A DNA stretch of 64,000 bases from Acheta domesticus (taxonomy: Eukaryota > Arthropoda > Insecta > Orthoptera > Gryllidae): contig JAHLJT010003656.1 in the NCBI GenBank assembly GCA_031308135.1, positions 49,646,421 to 49,710,420 of the forward strand, written 5' to 3'. The notes under the pieces are model-generated. The model was not told the origin of the DNA. It did not search any database and saw only the letters and a program-made list of their open reading frames with translations. Shown here piece by piece: positions 33,719-44,066 of this stretch; the stretch's first letter is position 1, and each line of letters starts with the position of its first letter. The position numbers and the translations under genes are program-made.

Positions 33719-34280
33719 TCTCTTGCGACCGGGAGAGATGATTCAGTGCATCAACTGGCATCTCTGCTGTTCCTCTGACCGGGAAATCCTAAGTTCCACT
33801 CCTGACGGTGGCAGGATTTTGGACACTAGCCTCTCGGTTAGGTAGAATTCAGTCGCTGTCTGGAGGAGAATTCTAAGAGCCGGCAGCTCTGATCGGTAGT
33901 TTTCTGTTGTTTCTCCGATCAAAACCAGGCGAATGCCGGAGAATCCTAACAAACGGGCCACAGACCGCGCGCAATCTTTCCCTCCTCTTCCTTGTCCTAT
34001 TCTCACCCCTTACACACACATTTACACTAACATGCACTACACTACCACACACGCTGGGAGACCGGTCGGGCTTAGAGCTTGTCCCGGTTGGGGCGGTGCC
34101 CCGCTGGTGAGAGATACCTGGTTAAGAAGAAACACCTCTAGTCGACGGTAGGTCGGCGCCGGATTTCGCCATCCAGCGGGGGAAGATCACCGCCACCTCC
34201 CGATGAAAACTCGCACTACACGTACGGGACTATTGACTTTTGTAGTTGACGCGCCCGGTATCACGAACAATCAATCAATG
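33719..34280 (+). mobile_element. SINE-A, plus strand, full-length-like
   Basis: The 5' head holds GAGATGATTCAGTGCATCAACTGG (box A region) and CCTAAGTTCCACTCCTG (decayed box B). All body landmarks follow in order: GTCTGGAGGAGAATTCTAA, CAGGCGAATGCCGGAG, AACAAACGGGCCACAGACCG, a short CA-rich part, GCTGGGAGACCGGTCGGG, GGTCGGCGCCGGATTTCGCC and TTGACGCGCCCGGTATCACG. The tail is (AATC)n at about 34267-34280. About 560 bp in all. This is the best reference copy in the window. Confidence 0.9.
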
Positions 34281-34555
34281 AAGCGATTATTTCAACTTAT
34301 CTAAAAAAAAAGGAACAACTCTATTTTATATTGATCAGTGATCTCAAATCATTGATACAGCATTAATAACCAGACAACTGGACTTGTCTTGTTAGGGTAT
34401 CTGATTTTAGAAAATTTGCGTGATGTTCGTAAATACATACGCCTATTACTCATCATTCAGAAGGGATTAAACTTGTCTGGTTATTCACAAATTGAGAGAA
34501 TCTTTGAGAGAATTCTGAAGTAACTCATTTTCTCATTTTCAGCAAAATGTAGAGT
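34281..34555. other. No feature recognised
   Basis: AT-rich sequence between SINE-A pieces. Confidence 0.35.
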
Positions 34556-34850
34556 TACGCTCTTCTTCACCGGCGTCGAAGATTTATTAAGTATCCGGAC
34601 GCGCCAACTACTTGCCTGGTTAGTCCAGGAAGTGTAGAACATTTTTGTCCGTGAAGGTGGCAGCATTTCTCCCCTGCTGGTACATGAGATCTGTCGCCAC
34701 CCCACACATCGATTTGCGGCATTTTCTTTCTCCAGAACGCACCAACCGGGACAAGCTCTAAGCCACTTACTGGTTTCACGTACTGCATATATAAGTGTCT
34801 ACGTGTGTGTATGTGAAAGATGAGAGGAGGGGATAGGGATTTCTTCTTTC
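34556..34850 (-). mobile_element. SINE-A fragment, minus strand, diverged
   Basis: Keeps minus-orientation words CGGGACAAGCTCTAAGCC, GTGTGTGTATGTG and GAGGAGGGGATAGG in SINE-A order. It lacks the tRNA head and is cut on the left near an AT-rich junction. Confidence 0.62.
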
Positions 34851-34859
34851 AATGTCATA

Positions 34860-35275
34860 CACTGATTAGTGGGTAGACTAGCCTCCACAAACCCCTAGCG
34901 TCTTCTAGTGAGACTTGTCCTGGGCAAGAATACCTAGGGTAGTTTGCCATTGCTTTCCCTAGAAGCACTAGTGCACACAATTTTGACATTTGATTTGAAT
35001 ATCAGATAGTGCAGGTCTTGATACAATATCCGCAATCTTATCTAATAATTCAAATCGAAACCGATTGGTGCTAAATTGCTAGAGAATTAATTTTTACCAG
35101 GATCGACCACGTGCCTTTCCTGGGACCTGTTTCACATGCCGACAAGCGTCCGCATGCATGCCGTCAATTTTACGCACCTCAAAAATACCCCCACTTTGAC
35201 CATATTTGAACCAAACTTCGACCGGGTTCAGTAGCCCGGCGTGATAATCACTAGACCATCAAAGCAGGCGAGATA
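34860..35275 (-). mobile_element. tRNA-derived SINE with Asp/Glu-tRNA-like head, minus strand
   Basis: The minus-strand right end reads TGATGGTCTAGTGATTATCA, a good box A of the tRNA-Glu/Asp type, with a box B-like TTGGTTCAAATATGG about 45 nt on. The body to the left contains GGTAGTTTGCCATTGCTTTC, a wording common in insect SINE bodies. It lies at the edge of SINE-A sequence (35276 onward), so it probably inserted into a SINE-A copy. Confidence 0.65.
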
Positions 35276-35470
35276 GGGGTGAGAAAGAAAATATCACACG
35301 CAACCCGTGGCCTGTTTGTAGGGTACTACTCCGGATTTCATCTAATATTGAACATAAATACCACGCTAAACGTCAATCAGAGCGACCGGCCACTAGAAGT
35401 CTCCTCCAGACAGCGGCCGAATTCGACCTAACTTAATTTCCTAGTGTCAAAATTTCGCTACCGTTGGAAC
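35276..35470 (-). mobile_element. SINE-A fragment, minus strand
   Basis: Minus-oriented SINE-A words ACACGCAACCCGTGGCC, CTACTCCGG, CGGCCACTAGAAGTCTCCTC and CAGACAGCGGCCGAATTCG. It represents the 5' half of the element and may belong with the piece at 34556-34850, split by the SINE between them. Confidence 0.68.
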
Positions 35471-35989
35471 GCAACGCTGTTGCTGCTGTGTATCGCATTT
35501 GGCCCGCTGTCGACGTCTATTTGTTCTTGAGATTGAGGCGATCTGCGCCCTGAGGTGCCCTTTCACCAAGGTGTTTGTGCAGTTTTGTATTTGAACATGA
35601 TGATGAGAACATTACGCCGCCCGCAGATGCGAACGGCGCCCCTGCCTCCGCTTGGTGTGAATGTAGGTTTGGTTGCCTACAGGTCAGGCGCGGTGTAACG
35701 TAGCGCGCCGTTGCGGTTTGCGGATGATAGTGACGTTTAGAAAAGATTGCTTTGGAAGTATAGAAAGAGGGTATTATAATTGATTTTAGAGGAAGACAGT
35801 TTTTAATAGTTTGCGGATATTTCGCGTCGGGGTATTTGATTTTTAAGGAAGTTTTAAGAATTGTACGTCAGTCGGTAGGTTTTTGCGGTCGTTTTTCTGA
35901 GTGTTTGATATAGTCTTCTTCTTTTTTTGCTTTTTTCCCGTTACTACGAGGTCAGTAATAATGGGTGCGGGCTCAATTTTTATTAATTT
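35471..35989. other. No feature recognised
   Basis: Mixed sequence, CpG-rich around 35600-35720, with no supported gene. Confidence 0.35.
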
Positions 35990-36155
35990 TTCCGCCACTC
36001 CATTTTTATACAGTTTTGGTAATGTTTTTAAGGCCGGATGCCCTTCCTGACGCCAACCACACGGCGACCACACGGTGACGCACAAGCACAGTACACATAG
36101 ACAACACACAAAATCACGAAACTGCTTTAGTGATCTCGGCCACCCGGATCACCCG
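35990..36155 (-). mobile_element. SINE fragment with GGATGCCCTTCCTGACGCCA core, minus strand
   Basis: The minus-strand head ATCCGGGTGGCCGAGATCAC (box A) lies at about 36130-36150. Downstream is the element core that reads AAGGCCGGATGCCCTTCCTG followed by ACGCCAACC on the plus strand (about 36032-36060), a core I recall from abundant insect SINEs. The box B region is not recognisable. Confidence 0.62.
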
Positions 36156-36602
36156 GATTTTGATGGAGGCAGCTCTCAATCAAAATTATCGTGCTGTATT
36201 TCTACAGACCTCCAACTCCTCACAACGTGCCCACGCACTCATAATATCCAGTTCCTTATCCACCTAATTACGAATCCACTTGTGCTATGGTATCAGCAAA
36301 CTCCTGTCTTTTCATGCGAACACGTAGTTCTCAAATAAATTTATTAAGCTACTTCCGTAACAAAAACCTCTGGTACCATGATTGAGTTTCATTCCTGACA
36401 TGTTCAGAAGTACTCCTCCACCAATTGTTGAACAAGCTGCATCGAATCACTTCAAGCTACGTCGAAGCAGCAACATCTCGGACGTCCCCCTGCCTCTCGC
36501 AATTTTCATCGCTCCTCGCTTCGTTCCCACGCTTTTACATTCTGCTGCGCCTCATTCCTTCCTTCCTTCCTCCTCCTCGCTTCCTATAACGGAGTCACTG
36601 TG
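36156..36602. other. No gene recognised
   Basis: A 74-codon plus frame (36382-36606) has no known motif. A short TTCC repeat lies at about 36556-36572. Confidence 0.35.
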
Positions 36603-36610
36603 TTGATGAG

Positions 36611-37323
36611 CAGGGCCCGGATGTTTATGAAATTTCCTGTATATTTTCTTTGCGTTATTTCCATGGAAAATGTAAGATTAGCATGATTTTATCTACAATG
36701 ACAAACATTATGCAATTTTCATGTGACATAAAAAGTCATATTTTTGCTTTTTTTACACTTTGGTCATTTCCGTTAATTTTTCATAATATGGTCACATTTT
36801 TTCATGAATTTGCGTATTTTTATCATATTTTTATCCTTTTGATTCCATTTTCGCATACTTGCTTGCAGAAAAGATATTTTATTATCGTCTAATTGTTATT
36901 TAATTCCTCACAATTTTTTGTTGTTTATAATTGTGTCTTTCCTATAAATATATCTGTGTGAATTAGGAGGCTAAGCTAGATGAGAAAAAGAAAGCATAGA
37001 AAGTACCTGATGCGAAGGAAGTGTTAGTTTAGTTTTATCAGGTTTTGTGCTAAGGTCAACCGCTTCTATTAAATTTATTTAATACATTTAGCGAGTAGAA
37101 TAGTGTTCACTGGGCACCAAAGGAGGTGTGAATAGTGAATGTGCTACATTTTTAAAAGTGTATTTTCAATATAATGGTTATTTAAACAGCAGAAAGATTT
37201 TGAATGTTGCGAATATGCAAACAAACAATTTTTAAGTCATATTTATGGCCTTACTTTAATATTTTTAGGTCATAATTGGTGACATATTTCTAACATTTTT
37301 AGGTCATAAACATCCAGGCCCTA
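36611..37323. mobile_element. hAT-type MITE, 713 bp, complete with TIRs and 8-bp TSD
   Basis: The left end CAGGGCCCGGATGTTTATGA matches the reverse complement of the right end, TAGGGCCTGGATGTTTATGA, at 18 of 20 positions. Flanks are TTGATGAG (36603-36610) and TTGTTGAG (37324-37331), an 8-bp target duplication with one mismatch, as hAT elements make. Subterminal GGTCATAA/AGTCATAT words recur near both ends. No transposase frame is present, so it is non-autonomous. Confidence 0.88.
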
Positions 37324-37331
37324 TTGTTGAG

Positions 37332-38359
37332 CCACGTTTCTCACTCCCCTCGCCTTTATATGCTGCTGCTGTTAATTCCCATGTGGCTTACTGAAGAATG
37401 GGCGAACGAATCTCACAATGCCAATATGCCACTTCTCATCTTGCTAATATTCCGTTCTCATCATTGCAATATTTCAGCAGCTTGCATAGCTCTATAGATC
37501 TATTGGTCTCAGTTATCAGCTGACACAACTCAATGGCAGCTCTGTAGTTGTCACTATAGCGTCAACAACGTGAAGGCCCAAAGGTTTGGGTCACGACAAT
37601 GGCGAAGTTTTAGATACAAGCGGCATAACTGTGTCAAATTTAATCACAGTCTAGGGGAGAATTCTACTAGACGGCAGCTTAGATTACCAGTATTCTGTTT
37701 CTTCTTCTCCCATTTATTCTTCTTTTTCTTAATATTATTGATAAAAATAAATAGTTTTCCGATGTTTTTCGAACAATACTAGGCTAATGCCAGAGTTGTA
37801 CGGGGATCGCAGTCGATATTTACATCATAATTCTTCGCCTTCCTTCTTTCCGTACACACCCGCACACATACATGTATTTACTTTATTACATACCAAGAGG
37901 GAGAATAGTCGAAAGCATAAGTGTTCGTGAAATACAATATTATAGTGTGTATTATTTATCACAAAAAAATCTTCATTCGTAAATTCATTAAAATTCCGTA
38001 AAATTTTGTCGAAAAGATAATATCACGAAATTGTGGGTTCATAAAAGCATTTATGTTCTTCCAAACATTATTGAAAGACACTATTCAAAGCAAAGTTAAT
38101 ACTTTTACTAAATTTAATTAATCTAATTTAATATTTAATTTAAAGGGAGAACTTGAGAAAACGACGCCAGATGGACGATCGCCCCTTAAGAACTTTCGCC
38201 CTTAGTATCCTGAAATAAAAAGTGAAAATGTTCACTGATTTCCATACTTGTCTGCAGTATCATTATAAACTTTCCTACTTCGAACAAACCTGATTAGCAC
38301 CGACAGTGACTGTCGTTTCATCAGCCCACAACCTGGCGGGTTACTCCTCTCCTGCCATG
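37332..38359. other. AT-rich, with a SINE-A scrap at 37650-37870
   Basis: 37650-37870 keeps SINE-A order on the plus strand (GTCTAGGGGAGAATTCTACT; ACTAGGCTAATGCCAGAG; CCTTCCTTCTTTCCGTACAC) but is strongly diverged. The rest shows no gene or repeat. Confidence 0.45.
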
Positions 38360-38465
38360 TGATTTCCAACTATTGTTAATGCAAACGCGAAATTTATGAG
38401 GCCGCAGAGTTAGTATAGCGCAGATAATTTCATCGGAAACGCGCCAGATATACCGAGCAAAATAT
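38360..38465. repeat. About 100-bp dispersed repeat, copy 1
   Basis: Matches 40565-40670 closely: TTCCAACTATTGTTAATG, AAACGCGAAATTTATGAG, CCGCAGAGTTAGTATAGC and GCAGATAATTTCATC occur in the same order. Family unknown. Confidence 0.85.
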
Positions 38466-38780
38466 AAACCTGTCGGCCGCAGATGTCGCATTCTCTTGAG
38501 GGCGGCCGCGGCTAATAAACATGTGCACAACGCGAACGCAGACTCTGCAAGTGGAACTCGCGCATTGGTCCGTCTCGCTCAGCGAGATGGCGCTCCCCGG
38601 CTGCGAGGCGTGCTACGCGTGGGGAAGGGGAGCGGGGAGGTACAGTACCGGCAGCGTACACCAGAGCCTTGCAACTCTCCGTCAAAACTCGGGACAAAGC
38701 TTGAGGGTGCTACTATCCCGAGAGAGGTGGCACGGAGTCTCTTGTGACCCCACGTATCTTTGCTTAGCTGCAGTTGCCTA
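38466..38780. other. CpG-rich segment, no gene supported
   Basis: GC-rich with overlapping frames on both strands (38496-38781). No recognisable protein. Confidence 0.35.
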
Positions 38781-39633
38781 ATTTTGTGAGTCAGAAGCTT
38801 TACACTTCACATACCTTTCAACACATTCTTTAGCTTTTGTCTGAAAGATTTTCAAAATTTTATGTTATAATTCATTTACAAATATTTGTGGAACCAATAC
38901 AAACATGTAAAATTTCGTACTTTTTCTAAGTTCTGTTGATTGTCTTTGAAGCATTTTCAATAAATTGTTTGTTTTTATTTGAGACCATGTTATAAAATGA
39001 AACTTACTCAATTTTATGATACCTTTGTTGTTGAAATATTCAGGAAAATGTAAATGGAGTCACTACATAAAATGAAAGATAAATGATAATTTTGCCTTTT
39101 TATTTGTTTCAATTCCTCATTTGCATGTTTGATTATAATAGTGTATTAAGTTGATACGAACCTTATAAATAATTCATCATTATTAAAATAACTAATTTCG
39201 TGCTTATTTCTTGCTAAATATAATTTTATAAAGAACTAATTTAAAGGGGTCAGAAATGACCCCACGCCACCTCTAACCTAGCTCCGGCAACCGCCACCTC
39301 TCCCAGGCGGTGCTAGTGTCACCGAGGTTAGACTCGCCAAATTCTGCACACAAAAAATGGCTAATTTGTGATAAATACCAAATGTTTCTTCTAAATGTAA
39401 AATTATTCATAATACATAAATATAATAAACCGCTCAAGAAAGCGCAATCATCGACGCTATCTTTTGTAACATGACGCGCCTGTTTGCCTCTCGCGAACCT
39501 ACGCAGCAGCCACGTGCGTTTGAAGTATCGTTGGCAGCCGTTCGTATCTTAGTTCCAGTAAGAAGGTGCTACAGGAGAGCGCTCCACTGTAATGTTCTCG
39601 ACCACGGTATATGGGAGTTAAAAGGCCCTGGCG
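38781..39633. other. AT-rich, no gene recognised
   Basis: No frame or repeat identified. A GC-richer patch lies at 39260-39340. Confidence 0.35.
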
Positions 39634-39635
39634 TA

Positions 39636-40193
39636 CACTATGTGATGAAAAGTATCCGGACACGGAGGCGGAGGTGTTTGTGTGGTCGTATTTTTCATTG
39701 ATGGGGCTCGTACCTCTTGTTGTTTTGCGTGGCACTATCACGGCACAGGCCTACATTGATGTTTTAAACACTTTCTTGCTTCGCACTGTTGAAGAGCAGT
39801 TAGGGGATGGCGATTGCTTCATTCAACACGATCGAGCACCTGTTCATATTGCACGGCCTGTGGCGGAGTAGTTACACGACAATAACATCTCTGTAATGAT
39901 TTGCGCTGCACAGAGTCCTGACGTGAATCCTATTGATCACCTTTGGGATGTCTTGAAACGCCGATTTCATGCCAGGCCTCACCGACTTCTCCTCAGTGTA
40001 GCACTCCTTGAAAATGAGCTGCCATTCCCCAAAAAACATTCCAGCACCTGATTGACAGTATGCCTGCAAGAGTGGAAGCTATCATCAAGACTAAGGGTGG
40101 GCCAACAACTGAAGACCAGCATTACCGACCAAGGGCGCCACGAACAGGTAAATCATTTTCAGCCACGTGTCCGGATACTTTTGATCACGAGTG
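39636..40193 (+). mobile_element. Internally deleted Tc1-type transposon with TIRs and TA target site
   Basis: The left end CACTATGTGATGAAAAGTAT continues with CCGGACACG. The right end, reverse-complemented, reads CACTCGTGATCAAAAGTATC and continues with CGGACACG, so the TIRs are about 28 bp with few differences. TA dinucleotides flank both ends (39634-39635 and 40194-40195), as Tc1/mariner integration leaves. The element is only 558 bp, against about 1.3-1.7 kb for an autonomous one; the N-terminal half of the transposase is missing. Confidence 0.92.
39662..40150 (+). pseudogene. Tc1-like transposase, C-terminal half, broken
   Basis: The plus frame begins just inside the left TIR: VWSYFSLMGLVPLVVLRG, LRTVEEQLGDGDCF, QHDRAPVHIARPVAE (second catalytic Asp), a TAG stop at 39869-39871 where a Trp would be expected, then SPDVNPIDHLWDVLKRR. 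The third acidic residue is Asp (PID) where Tc1 proteins usually have Glu (PIE); 34 positions separate it from the QHD Asp. After a frameshift near 40030 the C-terminal end is readable as HLIDSMPARVEAIIKTKGGP. The DNA-binding domain and first catalytic Asp are absent, so no function. Confidence 0.92.
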
Positions 40194-40195
40194 TA

Positions 40196-40564
40196 GTGTG
40201 ACAGTCCTCTCGCCATGAACAATGGTGTGTCATGTGACCTGCTCTGAAGCAATCAGCTTTCTAGAATTTGTTTACTTTCTCACAGCCAGCGTTCATCGTT
40301 GCCGATCATCTGACTCACACGAAGTCCCAGAGGCGATACGGTTTGGCTTTGGCGAAAGATATGAACATGATATCAAGACGTGTCGTCACGTGTCAGTAAA
40401 TGTTAATGTTTTGAAATTTAATTTATCTTTGATGTAGGTGATGCCTGTGCGTAGTAATGTGTGGCAACAGCGCACTGAACTGTCAGACTCGCTTGCACGG
40501 TGCCGGTACTGTAGGTGACTCGCAGGCGAAAGCGGAGGAGGCAGGTGAATGCACGGCAGAGACT
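40196..40564. other. No gene recognised
   Basis: Ordinary sequence to the right of the Tc1-type element; no repeat or frame identified. Confidence 0.35.
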
Positions 40565-40670
40565 GTCGGCATTCCAACTATTGTTAATGTAAACGCGAAA
40601 TTCATGAGACCGCAGAGTTAGTACAGCGCAGATAATTTCATCAGACAGGCACCAGATATATCGAGGAATG
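40565..40670. repeat. About 100-bp dispersed repeat, copy 2
   Basis: Second copy of the repeat at 38360-38465, same orientation, about 2.2 kb away. The left and right limits agree to within a few bases. Confidence 0.85.
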
Positions 40671-40731
40671 GGCGGGAATGGGGAGAAAGAGGGGATAGAA
40701 GGACAAATGGGAGAACAAAATGTAGACATTG

Positions 40732-40800
40732 ATTGATTGATCGATTGGTGTTACTGGGCGCGACAACTTCTACGCACCGTGAGTATAGTCAGTATAATAT
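40732..40800 (-). mobile_element. SINE-A 3' scrap, minus strand
   Basis: GATTGATTGATCGATTGGTG followed by GCGCGACAACTTCTACGC: the (AATC)n tail and 3' end of SINE-A in minus orientation. A further SINE-A piece appears at 41242 beyond a MITE-B copy, so MITE-B may have split one SINE-A. Confidence 0.6.
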
Positions 40801-40856
40801 TATGGCAGATGCCGGTGTTCCTCTAATGTAATCCAGGGCCAACTTATCATTGCCTT

Positions 40857-41241
40857 CTCTCTCAGTCTGAATCAGTGAAAAACTACTGATTGGCAGTGAC
40901 TATTCACTGATGGTGTCAGTTATAACACTGCTACTGACAATCAGTGAATTGAACTGAACAAATCACTGAAAATCTAGCGCACTTTTTGAATCAGTGAAAC
41001 TTCTCTGTTTGAATCAGTGAAATCTATGACAACTAGTTAAACGTGACGACTGAACGATCAGTGAGTGATGGTGGCGTGGCAGTTTTACCACTGACGACCA
41101 GTGAAATGCTGGCGGTCATTATGAAAAGGTTCGCATATTCGCTGATTGTCAGCGAAACTACACATTTCCACAGGAAATATCAGTGACTTCGGCTCTCACT
41201 GATTGAATCAGCGACAATTTCACTGATTCAGATTCAGAGAG
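40857..41241 (+). mobile_element. MITE-B copy 1 (385 bp TIR element)
   Basis: The left end CTCTCTCAGTCTGAATCAGT and the reverse complement of the right end, CTCTCTGAATCTGAATCAGT, form a TIR of about 24 bp. The hexamer CAGTGA or its complement occurs about twelve times inside. It is flanked by TT on both sides. No coding capacity. Superfamily not identified. Confidence 0.9.
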
Positions 41242-41480
41242 TTGCTGGAGATTTCCCACTCCAGGTATCTCTGCCAACGGGCGAAGATACCCAGCCGCGA
41301 TAACTTCTCAACACTGTTCTTCCGACTTCCGTGGCAGTGTAGTGCATGAAAGCGTGTGTGTGTGTATGTGTACTTGTATTAAAGGAGAGAGGGGAAGTCC
41401 AGTGTTTGGAAGGAAATATCACACGCGGTCCGTATCCCGTTTGTTAAGGTACAGCTTCAGCATTCTCCTGAAATATATCG
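41242..41480 (-). mobile_element. SINE-A fragment, minus strand
   Basis: Minus-oriented SINE-A words GGAGATTTCCCACTCCAGGT, GTGTAGTGCATGAAAG, a (GT)n stretch and CCGTATCCCGTTTGTTAAGG. It continues the 40732-40800 scrap on the other side of MITE-B copy 1. Confidence 0.72.
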
Positions 41481-42267
41481 AAGAATCCATGGAAATAGAA
41501 GAAGGGGGAAAGGAATGTAGAAGGGAGGCTGGATAAAAATGTGCGAGGAAAGACTAAATGAGAGAGACAAATGCGTTTTTAAATGTCACGAACTGAAGCC
41601 GGAAGGGTTGCCGATATTTCTACCATGGCGGAGTTGGAAGAGAAACGAGATTGGCAAGGTAGGGAGCACGAAAGGAAAAATCTATTCGTGTGTCGCCCCG
41701 AATGGTAGGGTACGTGGAAAATTAGACGACAGTTTTGGCTAGGAAAAAAGGGAGGATTGTATGTATGTAAGGAATATAGGGAAGGGAAAAGTGTAAGAAA
41801 AAATAAAGGTAGATAAAAATGTGAGAAATAGGTCAAAATAAAACCACACTGAACACTTGAAAGGATTTTTTGAAGCAATTAGTAGTCGGTTAATTCTCGT
41901 ACAAATATTGAAACGATGAACTAGGATGGATAGAAAGGATACAAGGAAAAATCTTGGCAAGAAAGAGGTGTGTGTGTGTGTGTGTGTGTAAGAAGGAAAG
42001 AGAGGGAGAGAGAGAATGAGAGACTGGGCGCAGGGAAATATAAAGAGGTAGCGAGGTGAGGAATTTTGCATAAAAATTGAAGTAAAAGTGAAGTAATGAT
42101 CGTTTGAGCCATCTAACGGAAAGAGAAACTACTAAAGTTGGCAGACACTAGGAAGAAGGCTAATCCATTGCAAGGAGAATCCGGGCCAAAAGGAAGAATG
42201 AGGAACAGAGAGTGCCTTGATGGAGAGGTGATTAAAATCCTGAGGTAGAATGGGGCGGAAAATTGGC
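41481..42267. other. Purine-rich sequence, no gene recognised
   Basis: The plus strand is purine-rich (GAGAGA, GGAAAG words) with a (GT)n microsatellite at 41967-41990. Short frames on both strands lack motifs. Confidence 0.4.
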
Positions 42268-42271
42268 TTAA

Positions 42272-42647
42272 CCCTTTGCACTCGTAGCGCATGTGTGACA
42301 TGCCACTCACGAATGCTCTGCGTTCGGGGGGTCCTGGGCACTGAGAGGTACTACAACTCGTAAGGCAAGTCTAAGATAACAAGGGAAAAAGGCGGCACAC
42401 CTCATTGTTTAAAACTTGAATAGTAGCCCGGAAAACTTTATTTTACATACCAGTAAAATACGTGGGCATCTGTGGCATGTCCTACGAGTTAATTAGGGAT
42501 TTTGGTGAGTCATCTGAGACATGCCGTAACGTTTCACATTACATACTCCCACGAACCAGTAGCCATTATTCTCGTGGCATCGAATACTGTACACGACATA
42601 CGAACTGTATGAGATGTATTATGCTCGTTGCTTACGAATGCAAAGGG
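42272..42647. mobile_element. piggyBac-type MITE, 376 bp, TTAA target site
   Basis: The left end CCCTTTGCACTCGTAGC and the reverse complement of the right end, CCCTTTGCATTCGTAAGC, form the TIR. TTAA sits on both sides (42268-42271 and 42648-42651). CCC-starting TIRs with TTAA duplication define piggyBac-type elements. No transposase frame; AT/GC-mixed interior without coding. Confidence 0.9.
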
Positions 42648-42659
42648 TTAACGCGTCTG

Positions 42660-43120
42660 GCAGTCGAGGAGAGCGCGAATAGGAAAGCGATATAGTAGTA
42701 GTACTGACCCAAACAGGATCGCGCCCCGGATCGTGCGCCCTGGCCGTCCTCGCTCCGCTCCGCACAGATGTTCGCAGCGACGCTTATTTGCGAGTGGCCG
42801 AGCTAAACTCTCACGATCCGTTCACGGCAAACTAATTCTCGTTCGTCTACCTCCGGATCACGTCCTTCGCTTGTCACGCGCCACTGACCCCGCTCGCCAA
42901 CTTCTCTTCCCATTTCGCGTTAAACCTCCCGACGCACGCCCATCTCGCACGCCCGGGGCGCGGCCACGGCCACGGCCGCCTCGCCGCAAACGCACGGCTC
43001 AAAACGTCACGCGCTTCTCCACACTGCCACTCCGCACGCAGCGACGGGCGACCCCAGCGCGCAACGGGGCTGGTGCACGCCTCGCGGTACCGCGCCTTGC
43101 CACGAGCTTCTCTGCGTCGA
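42660..43120. other. CpG-rich segment, no gene supported
   Basis: GC- and CpG-rich between two MITEs. The 140-codon plus frame (42733-43155) is Arg/Pro/Ala-rich, shows no domain and runs into MITE-B copy 2, so I read it as compositional. Confidence 0.4.
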
Positions 43121-43122
43121 TA

Positions 43123-43506
43123 CTCTCTCGGTCTGAATCAGTGAAAAACTACTGATTGACAGTAACTATTCACTGATGGTGTCAGTTATAACCCTGCCAC
43201 TGTCAATCAGTGAATTGGATTGAACAAATCAGTGAAAATCTGGCGCACCTTTTGAATCAGTGAAACTTTTCTGTTTGAATCAGCGAACGCTGTGACAACT
43301 AATTGAACGTGACGACTGAATGATCAGTGAAGGATGGTGACGCGGCACTTTTACCACTGACGACCAGTGAAATACTGACGTCATTATGAAAAGGTTCGCA
43401 TATTCGCTGATTGTCAGCTAAACTACGCATTTCGACTGAAGATATCAGTTACCTCAGCTCTCACTGATTAAATCAGCAACAATTTCACTGATTCAGGTTC
43501 GGAGAG
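43123..43506 (+). mobile_element. MITE-B copy 2
   Basis: 384 bp, same orientation as copies 1 and 3, with ends CTCTCTCGGTCTGAATCAGT and, reversed, CTCTCCGAACCTGAATCAGT. TA flanks both ends. Sequence is about 90% like copy 1 by eye, including the internal CAGTGA words. Confidence 0.92.
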
Positions 43507-43508
43507 TA

Positions 43509-44066
43509 GCGTCGGGAAAGGAATTTATTAGTAACCCCGCCGTTTTACAATAGTGATGGCGTTGTCTCTTGCGGCGGGGTTGGGTTACGTACTGCGTGGA
43601 GAGGCGATTTCGTCCTGGCTCTGACTCCCGCTTGTGGCATCGACCTTGACAACACTGTCCTAAACCCACAGTAGCTAACAAATGAATCCGAACACACGCT
43701 GTCCTTTAGCCCGGCGGCGGTAACGTGAAAAATCCTCACGTCAATGGGAACGTTGCGTCTACTAGACCCGCAAGTTATTATAGGGTATTTAAAGTACTAA
43801 TTAATTATACAAATGTTTTAATTCTTAATGAATCTGGCCACAGATTATTCACAACAGACGAAAAGTTTTTATTTAGATTTCCAGGTACAAAGATGAAATT
43901 TTAAATAGCGACGTTTCAAGGAATATACTATTTTTCCTCATCTTCAGGCTATAAACAGTAAAAAAGGAGATATAAGCCATACATTGACAAGAGTATGAAT
44001 AAGTACTCGTAGTTATAAAAAATTCGTATAATGAAAATGTTAAACATGGCAAGAATAAAGAATAGA
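43509..44066. other. No gene recognised
   Basis: Short frames only (43493-43739 minus, overlapping in two frames), no motif. AT-rich toward the right. Confidence 0.35.
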
